From Alphaproteobacteria bacterium (lineage in GTDB: Bacteria > Pseudomonadota > Alphaproteobacteria > GCA-016699305), in contig CP064970.1 of assembly GCA_016699305.1 (NCBI GenBank), forward strand, positions 496,001 to 560,000: 64,000 nt of DNA, read 5' to 3'. This document shows, one piece after another, positions 8,647-18,114 of this stretch. The notes beneath the pieces are model-generated. The model was not told where the DNA came from. It did no database searches and was given only the letters and a program-made list of their open reading frames with translations. Both the position numbers and the translations under genes were made by a program. Every line of letters starts with the position of its first letter. The first letter of the stretch is position 1.

Positions 8647-9645
8647 CTGGCCGACAGCCCCTATACTTGTTGGATCCTGACCGATGGCGCGGCAGGGTCT
8701 TTGAACCAATGCTTGGGACTGGCCCAGCATCTGGGCGTGACGCCTATCATCAAACGCATCCAGCTGCGCAGTCCCTGGCGGCAATTGGCTCCGCATATCC
8801 TGCGCGGCGCATCGCGCGCGGCGCTGGCGGCTACGAGCGATCCTCTGGACCCGCCCTGGCCGGATTTGGTCATCGCCAGCGGACGGCGCACCATTCCCGC
8901 CGCCTTGTATCTGCGCAAAGCCAGCCGCAAGGGCGGGGCTAAAGGATGCCTGACGGTTCAGATTCAAGCGCCACCCCTGGGCGCACGCGGCTTTGACTTG
9001 ATCGTCGCGCCCAAGCATGACCGATTGCGCGGACCGCAGGTCATCAACACGCTGGGCGCTTTGAACGGCGTCACCCCCGAAGGGCTTGCACAAGCGCGGC
9101 GCATATGGTCACCGCGATTTGCGCATCTGCCGCGCCCATTGGTGGCGGTGCTGATCGGCGGCAACAGCCGTTCCCATCAATTGCCGCCCCAGGCCGCCGC
9201 CGCCTTAGGCATTCGTCTGGCCGCCATGAGCAAGACCAGCGGCGCGGGGCTTTTGGTTACCACGTCGCGGCGTACCGGCACGGAAAGCGCGGCGATCTTG
9301 CGCGAAACGCTTCAAGACTGTCCGGCCTGGTTCTGGGATGGCCAGGGCGAGAATCCCTATATGGGATTCCTGGCCGTGGCGGATACGGTGATCGTGACCG
9401 CCGATAGCACCTCGATGATCTCGGAGGCCTGCACGGCGGGTAAGCCGGTTCTGGTGGCTGAAATTCCCGGCGGCAGCAGCAAGTTCCGCCGCTTCCACGA
9501 GAACCTTCAAGCATCGGGATTCACGCGGCCATTCCAGGGCAAGTACGAGACTTGGTCCCGCCATGCCTTGAATGAAACCGCCGCCGTGGCCGCCCATCTG
9601 CGCGGCCTGCTGGCTCGACACATCAACCCGCGAGAGACCCCATGA
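8647..9645 (+). CDS. ELM1/GtrOC1-like family protein (mitochondrial fission ELM1-type), apparent CTG start
   Basis: The protein (about 332 residues) resembles the ELM1 family, which is widespread in alphaproteobacteria and related to glycosyltransferases; its biochemical role there is unsettled. It begins with the family-typical stretch WILTDGAAGSLNQCLGLAQ and contains PLVAVLIGGNSRSH and TADSTSMISEA. The nearest conventional starts are inside or after this motif (TTG at 8701). The frame is open only back to the stop at 8632, with no ATG, GTG or TTG before the motif. A GGGAGG site at 8636-8641 stands five bases before a CTG at 8647, so CTG initiation is proposed; a sequencing frameshift near 8635 is the alternative. 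Its stop overlaps apt. Confidence 0.85.
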   Translation: MADSPYTCWILTDGAAGSLNQCLGLAQHLGVTPIIKRIQLRSPWRQLAPHILRGASRAALAATSDPLDPPWPDLVIASGRRTIPAALYLRKASRKGGAKGCLTVQIQAPPLGARGFDLIVAPKHDRLRGPQVINTLGALNGVTPEGLAQARRIWSPRFAHLPRPLVAVLIGGNSRSHQLPPQAAAALGIRLAAMSKTSGAGLLVTTSRRTGTESAAILRETLQDCPAWFWDGQGENPYMGFLAVADTVIVTADSTSMISEACTAGKPVLVAEIPGGSSKFRRFHENLQASGFTRPFQGKYETWSRHALNETAAVAAHLRGLLARHINPRETP

Positions 9646-10157
9646 ATCTGAAAGAGCGTATTCGCGCCATCCCCGATTTTCCCAAGGCCGGGATCATGTT
9701 CCGCGACATCAGCCCGTTGCTGGCCGATCCCCTGGCCCTGCGTGAGACGGTGCGTCAATTGGCCGAGACGTTGCGGCCCTACCATCTCCAGCGCATCGTG
9801 GCGATCGAATCGCGCGGATTCTTGTTCGGCGCGCCGCTGGCCTTGGAGTTGAACTGCGGCTTGGCCCTGGTGCGCAAGCGCGGCAAACTGCCTGGAGAAA
9901 CCATCACCTATAATTATCTTCTGGAATACGGCAGCGACACGCTGGAAATCCAAAGCGATGCTCTGGCATCTGGCGAGCGCGTGGCCATCGTGGACGATCT
10001 GTTGGCCACTGGCGGCACCTGCGCCGCCGCCGCCGCGCTGTGCCGCAAGGCCGGAGGCGAAGTGGTGGCGGCCAGTTTCGTGATCGAGCTGACAGCCCTA
10101 AAGGGACGCGAGAACCTGGGCGACCTGCCCAGCCATGCCCTGATTTCTTACGACTAA
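9642..10157 (+). CDS. apt: Adenine phosphoribosyltransferase
   Basis: Apt converts adenine and PRPP to AMP in purine salvage. The 171-residue length is typical. The family opening IRAIPDFPKAGIMFRDI and the PRPP-binding loop VAIVDDLLATGGT (about residues 118-130) are present. The ATG overlaps the stop of the upstream ELM1-like gene (ATGA), so the two are co-translated. The gene ends about 150 bp before a convergent phosphatase gene; that gap shows no clear feature. Confidence 0.96.
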   Translation: MNLKERIRAIPDFPKAGIMFRDISPLLADPLALRETVRQLAETLRPYHLQRIVAIESRGFLFGAPLALELNCGLALVRKRGKLPGETITYNYLLEYGSDTLEIQSDALASGERVAIVDDLLATGGTCAAAAALCRKAGGEVVAASFVIELTALKGRENLGDLPSHALISYD

Positions 10158-10308
10158 CCCAAAGAGACTGCGCCGTATCTCTCTTACCAAGCGCAGCGTG
10201 ACCTTGACCGAGGATTCGGCCAGCAAGCGATAGAGCCTGCCCGCCTCAGAAGAAATCGACGGCCATGCCATCCGTCCGTTCCGTCCTATAGTGCGGCGCG
10301 AATAGATG

Positions 10309-11172
10309 TCAGGCGCATTCGGCCAGAGTCGCAGCCGCCGCGCTGCGAGCCGCCGGGGCCACCTCGTTCCATATATCCACCGAAGACGCGGCCAGTAGGC
10401 TCCCAAGCGGTTGGTCGGAACGATAGGCACTGCCATCCAGTCGGGCAACGTGTCCGCCTGCCTCTTGGACGGCCAGAACTCCCGCCGTGTGGTCCCATGG
10501 CTTGGCCTCGCCCGCTTCCAGGCAGAATTGGATACGTCCAAGCAGCAATTGGACATAGGCATGCGCCGTGCAGGCCGTGATATCCGCGTTCAATCCCTGA
10601 CGCTTGAGGTATTTGGCGAAAACGCTGCTGCTGCGCGCGCCGCGCACGGGATGCAACGCCGCCATGCCCCGCAAAGGCGGATCCGGAGGAGGTCCCGGCA
10701 AGAACGCTAAACGCCCCCCCGCGCGGGCGCGCACGCCATGCCCTACCGTCGTGCTAAGCATCAGTCCACGCATTGGAAGATATATCCACCCTGCCAAAGT
10801 GCGACCGCCTTGCACATAAGCCAATAACACGCCAAAGCGATCATCGCCGCGCACGAAATTAGCCGTGCCGTCCAAGGGATCAATCAGCCAAACGGGATTC
10901 TCGCCCCCCAAACGGCGCATCAGATCAGGGGCGGCCGACACCGATTCTTCCCCCACCACGCGCGAGGATGGAATCAATTGACGCAATTTCTGCCCCAGGA
11001 CCCGTTCCATCGATTCATCAGCCAAGGTCACCACGCTGTCGTCCAAATGAATCTTACGGCGAATCTCGCCCTCGGCCAGGCTGCCGAAACGCCCAATCAA
11101 CTCGGTTTCTGCAGCCTCTATTACCAGTTCTTCGACGCGCATGGTCTGTGGCAATGTGGCGGCCTCGATCAT
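10309..11172 (-). CDS. Inositol monophosphatase-family phosphatase
   Basis: The 287-residue product carries the metal-dependent phosphatase motifs of the inositol monophosphatase superfamily: GEES near residue 75, the signature WLIDPLDGTANF (about 93-104) and WDHTAGVLAVQEAGG near the C terminus. Members hydrolyse inositol phosphates, 3'-phosphoadenosine phosphate (CysQ) or histidinol phosphate (HisN). The substrate cannot be assigned from these motifs alone, and the neighbours give no pathway clue. The start is taken at 11172. It is divergent from the pnt operon across about 107 bp. Confidence 0.9.
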   Translation of the reverse strand: MIEAATLPQTMRVEELVIEAAETELIGRFGSLAEGEIRRKIHLDDSVVTLADESMERVLGQKLRQLIPSSRVVGEESVSAAPDLMRRLGGENPVWLIDPLDGTANFVRGDDRFGVLLAYVQGGRTLAGWIYLPMRGLMLSTTVGHGVRARAGGRLAFLPGPPPDPPLRGMAALHPVRGARSSSVFAKYLKRQGLNADITACTAHAYVQLLLGRIQFCLEAGEAKPWDHTAGVLAVQEAGGHVARLDGSAYRSDQPLGSLLAASSVDIWNEVAPAARSAAAATLAECA

Positions 11173-11279
11173 CCCGTATTCGTTCCTTTATCCCGTCTCA
11201 CACCAGCATACCCTGCTTCACAAGAAGAAGGAAATCAGGCAGTCTTGTTCGAGCCAACTGTCCATGGTGAGTCGAGATA

Positions 11280-12434
11280 ATGCGAATCGCAGTCGTCAAA
11301 GAACTTCGCGCAGGTGAGCGCCGCGTGGCCGCCAGCCCCGAGACCGTGCGCAAATTCGTCGGCCTAGGCTGGGAAGTCATGGTCGAAACCGGCGCAGGCG
11401 CATCGGCGCTGTTTACGGACAACGCCTTTGCCCAAGCGGGAGCGCGCATCGTTCCCGATCCGCGCGACGCGCTCAGCAGTGCCGATCTGGTGCTTAAAGT
11501 CCAACGCCCCCTGACCGCCGCCGAAGGCGCGAACGAGCTGGGCCATATCCGCAAGGGTGCTAAATTGGTTGGCACTCTTTCGCCTTATGCCGACCGTTTG
11601 GCCGTGTCGGCCTATGCAAGTGGCGAGATCGATGCGTTTGCTCTGGAAATGGTGCCGCGCATCACGCGCGCCCAAACCATGGATGTTTTGTCCAGTCAAT
11701 CGAATTTAGCCGGCTATCGCGCCGTGATCGAGGCCGCTTATGCGTGTCCGCATCTGTTCCCGATGATGATGACCGCCGCGGGCACCATCGCGCCTGCGCG
11801 CGTCTTGATCGTCGGTGCCGGTGTCGCGGGTCTGCAGGCCATTGCCACCGCCCGCCGCATGGGGGCCATCGTCACCGCCACCGATGTTCGCGCCGCCGCG
11901 CGCGAACAGGTGGAAAGCCTGGGGGCCACCTTCTTGACGGTGGATGAGGCCGCAAGCGCCAAAGCCGAGACCGCCGGCGGCTATGCCAAGGAAATGGGCG
12001 ACGACTATAAACGTCGCCAAGCCGAATTGCTGGCCGAGACTCTGAAGAAGCAAGATATCGTGATCTGCACGGCTCTAATCCCCGGTCGCCCCGCGCCGCG
12101 CATCATCCATGCCGCGATGCTGGCCGCCATGAAACCCGGGGCAATCATCATCGATCTGGCGGCAGAGCAAGGCGGCAACTGCGAGGGTGCCTTGCCTGGC
12201 CAGGTGGTTGATCATCACGGCGTCATCATCATGGGATCGGTAGGACTGCCTTCTATGATGGCTCCGGACGCATCGTCGCTTTATGCGCGCAACGTTTTTG
12301 CCTTCGTTTCGGCTCTACTGCCACTGACCGATGGCGTGTTGAAGCCGCTATGGGATGATGAAATCCTCAAGGCCGTCGCATTGACGCAAGGCGGCAAGAT
12401 CGTCCATCCTGCTTTTGTAGAATCAGCAACCTGA
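11280..12434 (+). CDS. pntAA: NAD(P) transhydrogenase alpha subunit, NAD-binding part (PntAA)
   Basis: PntAA is the peripheral domain I of the proton-translocating transhydrogenase, which couples hydride transfer from NADH to NADP+ to proton entry. The 384-residue product shows the family N terminus (VVKELRAGERRVAASPETV) and the Rossmann motif VLIVGAGVAGLQAIATA. The central loop with the conserved GGYAKEM stretch is also present. In this organism, as in many alphaproteobacteria, the alpha subunit is split in two. The second part, pntAB, lies 500 bp downstream with an unrelated small gene between them. Confidence 0.96.
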   Translation: MRIAVVKELRAGERRVAASPETVRKFVGLGWEVMVETGAGASALFTDNAFAQAGARIVPDPRDALSSADLVLKVQRPLTAAEGANELGHIRKGAKLVGTLSPYADRLAVSAYASGEIDAFALEMVPRITRAQTMDVLSSQSNLAGYRAVIEAAYACPHLFPMMMTAAGTIAPARVLIVGAGVAGLQAIATARRMGAIVTATDVRAAAREQVESLGATFLTVDEAASAKAETAGGYAKEMGDDYKRRQAELLAETLKKQDIVICTALIPGRPAPRIIHAAMLAAMKPGAIIIDLAAEQGGNCEGALPGQVVDHHGVIIMGSVGLPSMMAPDASSLYARNVFAFVSALLPLTDGVLKPLWDDEILKAVALTQGGKIVHPAFVESAT

Positions 12435-12460
12435 CAAACCTTCTTAAGGGAGACACCGTC

Positions 12461-12886
12461 ATGACCGCCAAGAACTCATCGAGCAACGCCTCAGGAAAAA
12501 ATGGCAACAACTCGACATTCTGGGGTTGGAATGAAACACTAATGTGGATTAAAGTAATCGTAGTCTGCATCACTCTATTGGGGCTGCATGTTGGGTTCAT
12601 GCAATTTGTTGTGATCAAGCCTCTGAAAGATGAAGTCGACCTACTATCCTCGCGGATGGATAAGCTGTCCATGAGACAGATGATGCTAAGTGATCAAGTT
12701 AGGCAGTTAAACAGGCCGCGTAATGCGATGATCGTGCCTATGCCGGATACGGTTGAACCTGGACGCATGCCTAATGTGATGCCGTCTTATGTGCGTCGTG
12801 CGCCCATGCATCCTGCACCGACTCCCGTTCCCGATGAGATGGCCGCGCCTCAGTACGCCCCCCAGAAGCCTCCTGTAGCGCAGTAA
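12461..12886 (+). CDS. Unknown small membrane protein inside the pnt operon
   Basis: This 141-residue protein is not recognised. It has a Ser/Asn-rich N terminus, one membrane helix (about residues 28-52), a short coiled coil (about 55-85) and a Pro/Met-rich tail ending in PPVAQ. Its ATG follows AAGGGAG at good spacing. It lies 26 bp after pntAA and about 56 bp before pntAB, so it should be cotranscribed with the transhydrogenase. A role as an accessory or assembly protein for the complex is possible but inferred only from position. Confidence 0.65.
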   Translation: MTAKNSSSNASGKNGNNSTFWGWNETLMWIKVIVVCITLLGLHVGFMQFVVIKPLKDEVDLLSSRMDKLSMRQMMLSDQVRQLNRPRNAMIVPMPDTVEPGRMPNVMPSYVRRAPMHPAPTPVPDEMAAPQYAPQKPPVAQ

Positions 12887-12942
12887 TCTGCCGACCATGG
12901 CGGGAACTCTGACTGTTTCAACTTTGCCGGTGAGCAACGATC

Positions 12943-13365
12943 ATGACGCCTGATTCCTTGGCGCAAGCCTTGAACACCCTGGCCCAAGAACAGGAAAAGT
13001 TGGCCGAATTCGCGCGCGACCAGGCCGGACAGGCGGCCGAGCTGGCGCGTTCGATACCCATGGATATGGGCGGCGGCCATTCCTTTCTAATGGGCCTGAC
13101 GGTGTTCATGCTGGCCTGTTTTGTCGGATACTACGTCGTCTGGCGCGTGACACCAGCCTTGCATGCGCCCCTGATGGCCGTGACCAACGCCATTTCCTCG
13201 GTCATCATTCTGGGGGCGCTGATCGCCGCAGGCCCCCAGGAGATGACGGCAGCGGGGGTGATGGGATTGGTGGCGGTGGCCTTGGCCTCGGTGAATATCT
13301 TTGGCGGGTTCATGGTCACGCAGCGCATGCTGGCCATGTATCGCAAGAAAACGCCGTCTGCTTGA
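12943..13365 (+). CDS. pntAB: NAD(P) transhydrogenase alpha subunit, membrane part (PntAB)
   Basis: PntAB is the membrane part of the split alpha subunit. The 140-residue protein has an amphipathic N-terminal helix and then three to four membrane helices (about residues 48-130). The conserved motif [15 protein letters not shown], typical of this family, is present. The N-terminal extension before the first helix is longer than in the shortest homologues. It sits just upstream of pntB. Confidence 0.94.
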   Translation: MTPDSLAQALNTLAQEQEKLAEFARDQAGQAAELARSIPMDMGGGHSFLMGLTVFMLACFVGYYVVWRVTPALHAPLMAVTNAISSVIILGALIAAGPQEMTAAGVMGLVAVALASVNIFGGFMVTQRMLAMYRKKTPSA

Positions 13366-13430
13366 TTCCCTCCCGTTCTCGTCTCGTAAGAGTGGGAGAT
13401 AGTGTTGTTCCTCAAGGAGCCTGACGCACC

Positions 13431-14819
13431 ATGCACAGCATGATTCTGTTCGCCTATCTGGTCTCGTCGATCTGTTTTATCTTGGCGCTGCGTGGTCTGT
13501 CCTCGCCGGAAACGGCGCGGCAGGGCAATCGCTTGGGAATGGCGGGTATGGGCATCGCCATTGTAGCCACCCTATTGCTACCGCAAGTGGCGAACCTATG
13601 GGCTATTTTGCTGGCCGTGGCACTGGGCGGAGCCATCGGGGCGACAGTCGCCTTGAAGATCAAGATGACCGCTCTGCCGCAATTGGTGGCGGCCTTTCAC
13701 AGCCTGGTCGGTCTGGCCGCGACCTTGGTCGCCGTGGCAGCCTTTCTGGCACCCGAGTCCTACAATATCGGCACAGCCGGATCCATCCATGCCTCCAGCT
13801 TGATCGAAATCGCGCTGGGCGCGGCCATCGGCGCGGTCACCTTCACCGGCTCGCTTGTGGCTTTCTCTAAGCTTCAAGGATTGGTGTCGGGCAAACCCTT
13901 GATGCTGCCGATGCGCCACATGATCAATCTGGTCCTGGGCGGCATTGTGGTGTTCAGCACCGTTTGGCTATGCCTGGGACAAAGCCCATGGGCGCTGTGG
14001 TTCCTGTTGGCCGCTTCTCTGGCCCTTGGAGTCCTGCTGGTCGTTCCCATCGGCGGCGCAGATATGCCCGTTGTGGTGTCGATGCTGAACAGCTATTCGG
14101 GCTGGGCGGCGGCGGCCACCGGCTTTACCCTCGATAACAAGCTGTTGATCATCACGGGTGCCTTGGTGGGTGCCAGCGGTGCCATCCTTAGTTATATCAT
14201 GTGCAAGGGCATGAACCGCTCTTTGGTCAATGTCATCATGGGCGGCTTCGGCGGCGATGCGGCGTCCAGCGCGGCGGGCGCAGGCGCTTCGGATCGACCG
14301 ATCAAGGCGGGATCCGCCGAGGATGCGGCCTATATCCTTAAGAACGCCAGCAGCGTGGTCATCGTTCCCGGCTATGGCATGGCCGTGGCCCAGGCCCAAC
14401 ATGCCCTGCGGGAAATGGCGGACAAGTTGAAGGAGGCGGGCGTCAAGGTGCGCTATGCCATCCACCCAGTGGCAGGGCGCATGCCAGGCCATATGAATGT
14501 GCTGTTGGCCGAAGCCAATGTCCCTTATGACGATGTCTTTGAATTAGAGACCATCAACCGCGATTTCGGCCAGACGGATGTCGCCTTTGTGATCGGCGCC
14601 AATGACATTACAAATCCCGCCGCCCGCACAGACACCGCATCGCCCATTTACGGCATGCCGATCTTGGATGTGGAAAAGGCGCGCACGGTGCTGTTCGTCA
14701 AACGCTCTTTGGCATCGGGCTATGCCGGCGTCGAGAACGAGTTGTTCTACAGGGACAACACGATGATGCTGTTCGGCGATGCCAAGCAGATGTGCGAAAG
14801 CATCGTCAAGGCGCTCTAA
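13431..14819 (+). CDS. pntB: NAD(P) transhydrogenase beta subunit
   Basis: PntB combines a membrane domain of about nine helices (residues about 1-260) with the cytosolic NADP-binding domain III. The latter shows VVIVPGYGMAVAQAQHAL and HPVAGRMPGHMNVLLAEA, which bind NADPH. The 462-residue length is normal. The ATG at 13431 follows AAGGAGC. With pntAA and pntAB it completes the transhydrogenase. The gene converges on cheW with only 12 bp between stops. Confidence 0.97.
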   Translation: MHSMILFAYLVSSICFILALRGLSSPETARQGNRLGMAGMGIAIVATLLLPQVANLWAILLAVALGGAIGATVALKIKMTALPQLVAAFHSLVGLAATLVAVAAFLAPESYNIGTAGSIHASSLIEIALGAAIGAVTFTGSLVAFSKLQGLVSGKPLMLPMRHMINLVLGGIVVFSTVWLCLGQSPWALWFLLAASLALGVLLVVPIGGADMPVVVSMLNSYSGWAAAATGFTLDNKLLIITGALVGASGAILSYIMCKGMNRSLVNVIMGGFGGDAASSAAGAGASDRPIKAGSAEDAAYILKNASSVVIVPGYGMAVAQAQHALREMADKLKEAGVKVRYAIHPVAGRMPGHMNVLLAEANVPYDDVFELETINRDFGQTDVAFVIGANDITNPAARTDTASPIYGMPILDVEKARTVLFVKRSLASGYAGVENELFYRDNTMMLFGDAKQMCESIVKAL

Positions 14820-14831
14820 CGGCGTCCTGAA

Positions 14832-15335
14832 TTAAGCAGCTTCTGCGCTCAGGAACGTCATTAAGCGCGTGATATCCAGGATCACCAGTAGGGTCTTGTC
14901 CAGCCGGTAAATGCCTTGCGAAACGCCGCGCCAGCGTTCATCCATCGTGGGCGGATTTTCCTCGAAGTCGCTTTCGGGCAAGCTCAGAACCTCGCCCACG
15001 CTGTCCACCAGCAGGCTGTAGAGTTCGCCTTTGTTATCGACCACGATGCTCATGCTGGCCTTACCGTCCTCACGAGGAGGTAAACCCATGCGGCGGCGTA
15101 CGTCGATGGCGGTCACGATATGGCCGCGCAAGTTCAACGACCCGGCCACTTCTGGCTGCGCCAGAGGAATGCGCGTGATGCGTTGGGGAGCCAACACATC
15201 CCGCACCTGCAACACGGGAATGCCGAACACCTGATCCATCACCGTCATGGTGACGAAATCCCGCCGTGCTATCGCCTCAACGGCTGGGCCGCTGACATGC
15301 TTTTGAATGGCACGGTTCTCGCTGTGCTCTTTCAT
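14832..15335 (-). CDS. cheW: Chemotaxis coupling protein CheW
   Basis: CheW links receptors to the CheA kinase. The 167-residue product is a single CheW domain: FGIPVLQVRDVLAPQRITRIPLAQPEVAGS is family-typical in character, with the motif NLRGHIVTAIDVR and a C-terminal LVILDITRLM. Its ATG overlaps the upstream cheA stop (ATGA), so the pair is made together. No receptor, CheR or CheB gene is adjacent, unlike the second chemotaxis operon at 53-61 kb. Confidence 0.94.
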   Translation of the reverse strand: MKEHSENRAIQKHVSGPAVEAIARRDFVTMTVMDQVFGIPVLQVRDVLAPQRITRIPLAQPEVAGSLNLRGHIVTAIDVRRRMGLPPREDGKASMSIVVDNKGELYSLLVDSVGEVLSLPESDFEENPPTMDERWRGVSQGIYRLDKTLLVILDITRLMTFLSAEAA

Positions 15336-18004
15336 GCTTTTCTCCCTTCGCCGGCATGGCTTTTGACGACGCGCGCCAAGCTTTCCAGCACGGCGTCACG
15401 GTCGAATTTGGCCACATAATCGTCAAAGCCCGCCTCACGTCCTTCACTGCGTGCTTCCTCACTGGCATGTGAGGACAGGGCCAACAGCGGTACCTTGTGC
15501 CATGTCTCGTCGCCGCGCACCGCGCGGGCGAAATCGAAGCCGTTCATGCCTGGCATTTCAATATCGCTGACGATCGCATCAAAGACCTCACCCGATTCGC
15601 GCAGACCGAGGGCTTCTTCCGCGCTTTCCACCGCCGTGACCTGATAACCAGACACGTTCAACAACGGGCTAAGCAGGTTGCGGAAGAACGGGCTGTCATC
15701 GACCAGAAGCACCCTTTGCCCACGTATCTTGGTGCGGCCCCTGTCGCCATCCTCGGCCGTACCGAACCAGTCATGGAAGGCTTGAGTCAGGAAATAAACC
15801 GTATCGATGATATCGGTGGCATGGCCCGCGATGATGGCGCTGCCCAGGAAGCCGGGACGGTCTCCGGAAAGCTGTGCCGCCATATGCGTTTCGACAATGT
15901 CGATGATCTCATCGACCACCAAGCCCATCGAATGCTCTTGATCCGAGAAGACCAAGACCGGCCGATGCCCTTCTCTTGGCATGTCGTAGCAAGGATCAAT
16001 GGGCACCAGCGGCATAAGGTTCTCACGGTACTGCACCACAGGCTTGCCGTTGGACAGTTCCACCGTGGCCATATCGATATCCTCGAGCCTTGCGACCAAG
16101 GCCAAAGGCACGGCCTTGGGAGCGCTGTCGCCCGCACGGAACAACAGCAGCGAGGTGGCACCATCGCTGCGCGAGGCGCGCGCCTTATTCTCCATATCCG
16201 CCGTATCGTTGGATATCTGGATCTCACCCACAGCCGAGGCAATCCCATTGGGATCAAGGATCATGATGACACTGCCATCGCCCAGAATGGTGTTGCCCGA
16301 GAACAAGCCGATATGACGCAAGATCGGTGCCACTGGCTTGACCACAATTTCCTCGGTGTCAAACACGCGATCGACCATGATGCCAAAGGTCACCGTGCCG
16401 ATCTGCGTGACGACGACGAAACTTTCCTTGTCGCTCCCAGTCTTACTGTCACCCAGCTTCAGCAACGAACGCAATGAAACCAGAGGAAGCAGCCTGTTGC
16501 GCAGGCGCAGAACCGGGGTATCGTGGATGCGCTCGATACGTTGATCGCTTTGGGCGCTCGCGCGCACCAGCTCAATCACGCATATCTGAGGGATGGCAAA
16601 TCGTTCGGACGCGCATTCGACAATCAACGCCGAGACGATAGCCAGAGTCAGCGGGATCTTGATCATGAAGCGTGAACCACGCCCCGGTGTAGAGCTTAGA
16701 TCCACCGTGCCGCCGATTTTCTCGATGTTGGTTTTAACCACATCCATGCCGACGCCGCGCCCCGAAAGATTGGTTACTTTCTCAGCCGTCGAGAATCCCG
16801 GGCGGAACACGAATTGATAAATCTGCTGCGGAGTCATCGCCGACAGATCTTGTTCACTGGCCAAGCCGTTGGTCACGATCTTGGTCTTGATCCTGTCAAG
16901 GTTCAGGCCTCGACCGTCATCGCCGACCTCAATGATGATATGTCCGCCCTCATGGTAGGCGTTCAGCTGGATATGTCCTGTATCGGACTTTCCAGCCTTC
17001 GCGCGCTCGGCCGCGCTTTCCAAACCATGATCCGCCGCATTGCGCACCATATGGGTCAACGGGTCTTTGATCATCTCCAAGACCTGACGATCCAATTCGG
17101 TCTCTGCGCCGCGCATCTGTAGATCGATCTTTTTGCCCAATTCGACCGACAGATCGCGCACCAGTCGCGGCAGCTTGGCCCATGCATTGCCAATCGGCTG
17201 CATACGGGTCTTCATCACCCCTTCTTGGATCTCAGAGGTGATTAAGTTCAGGCGCTGCAACGGCGCGGCAAAGTCGCTGTCCTTCTGATTGCGCATGATC
17301 TGCAAAAGCTGATTGCGCGTCAGCACCAATTCGCTGACCGTCGTCATCAAGGCTTCCAGCAGATTGACGCTGACACGTATGCTCTGTCCGGACACCGCAG
17401 ATTCTTGCGGCAACGCCGGTTCCTTATCATTTTGCTTGGCTGCGGCATGCGGCGCGACCACGGAAGTACCGCTCATCTCGTCACCACCGTCTTCATCCTC
17501 GATCACGGACTCAGACATCGGTGCCGCAGGCTTAGCAACCGCCGCCGTCTCTTCCTTCGCCGTCTCTTCCTTGGCAGGTATGACTGCTTTTGGAGCGCTC
17601 TCGACCACAGCCGCCGGAGCTGGTTTCTTGCCTTCGGCGAGCGCATTGAGTCGGCCGATCAGGTCTGAATCACTGCCTTCCGGTTCCGATTCGGTTGCTT
17701 CCAGGAAAGCCAGAATGTTCTTGACGCAATCAAAGGACTCAAGGATCAAGGTCACCGCATCGGGCGTCACCGGAAGCAAACCGTCGCGGAACTTGCCAAG
17801 GACGTTTTCCGTCGAATGCGCCACGGCTTCAAGGCGTGTCAGCCCCACGAAACCGCATGTGCCCTTGATGGTGTGAATGATGCGAAAGATATCGCTGAGC
17901 AATGCCGGATCATTCGGCGTACGCTCCAGCTTCACCAATTCCGTGTCCAGACGCGCGAGATTCTCGTTCGTCTCCGTCAGGAATTCGCCCAACATATCAT
18001 CCAT
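15332..18004 (-). CDS. cheA: Chemotaxis-type histidine kinase CheA with tandem CheW domains and C-terminal receiver
   Basis: The 890-residue protein has, in order: an Hpt domain with the phospho-acceptor His44 in HTIKGTCGF; an acidic, Ala-rich linker (about 130-220); a dimerisation domain; and a histidine-kinase ATPase (HMVRNAADHGLE, DDGRGL, GRGVGMDV). Two successive CheW-like domains and a C-terminal receiver with VLLVDDSPFFRN and the phospho-Asp in SDIEMPGMNG follow. The start at 18004 (ATG after AGGGGG) is chosen because an upstream extension in the same frame lacks family sequence. The fused receiver may act as a phosphate sink or allow self-regulation. The gene lies between chpT and cheW. 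Confidence 0.95.
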   Translation of the reverse strand: MDDMLGEFLTETNENLARLDTELVKLERTPNDPALLSDIFRIIHTIKGTCGFVGLTRLEAVAHSTENVLGKFRDGLLPVTPDAVTLILESFDCVKNILAFLEATESEPEGSDSDLIGRLNALAEGKKPAPAAVVESAPKAVIPAKEETAKEETAAVAKPAAPMSESVIEDEDGGDEMSGTSVVAPHAAAKQNDKEPALPQESAVSGQSIRVSVNLLEALMTTVSELVLTRNQLLQIMRNQKDSDFAAPLQRLNLITSEIQEGVMKTRMQPIGNAWAKLPRLVRDLSVELGKKIDLQMRGAETELDRQVLEMIKDPLTHMVRNAADHGLESAAERAKAGKSDTGHIQLNAYHEGGHIIIEVGDDGRGLNLDRIKTKIVTNGLASEQDLSAMTPQQIYQFVFRPGFSTAEKVTNLSGRGVGMDVVKTNIEKIGGTVDLSSTPGRGSRFMIKIPLTLAIVSALIVECASERFAIPQICVIELVRASAQSDQRIERIHDTPVLRLRNRLLPLVSLRSLLKLGDSKTGSDKESFVVVTQIGTVTFGIMVDRVFDTEEIVVKPVAPILRHIGLFSGNTILGDGSVIMILDPNGIASAVGEIQISNDTADMENKARASRSDGATSLLLFRAGDSAPKAVPLALVARLEDIDMATVELSNGKPVVQYRENLMPLVPIDPCYDMPREGHRPVLVFSDQEHSMGLVVDEIIDIVETHMAAQLSGDRPGFLGSAIIAGHATDIIDTVYFLTQAFHDWFGTAEDGDRGRTKIRGQRVLLVDDSPFFRNLLSPLLNVSGYQVTAVESAEEALGLRESGEVFDAIVSDIEMPGMNGFDFARAVRGDETWHKVPLLALSSHASEEARSEGREAGFDDYVAKFDRDAVLESLARVVKSHAGEGRKA

Positions 18005-18114
18005 ATGAGTGCCCCCTAGAACGGGTAAATGATCGTACGCGCACCACCTCCGCCTACGAGGCCGAGAGCAGATAGCGCCAGACAACAGAATGGGGAGAAT
18101 TACTTAAGAAGCCG

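Noticed and set aside
10158..10308. Remnant gene between apt and the phosphatase
   Set aside because: A minus-strand frame crosses the gap, but most of it is antisense or out-of-frame to real genes and shows no family motif.
15497..16477. 326-codon frame antisense to cheA
   Set aside because: Opposite well-supported CheA receiver and CheW domains; no start signals.
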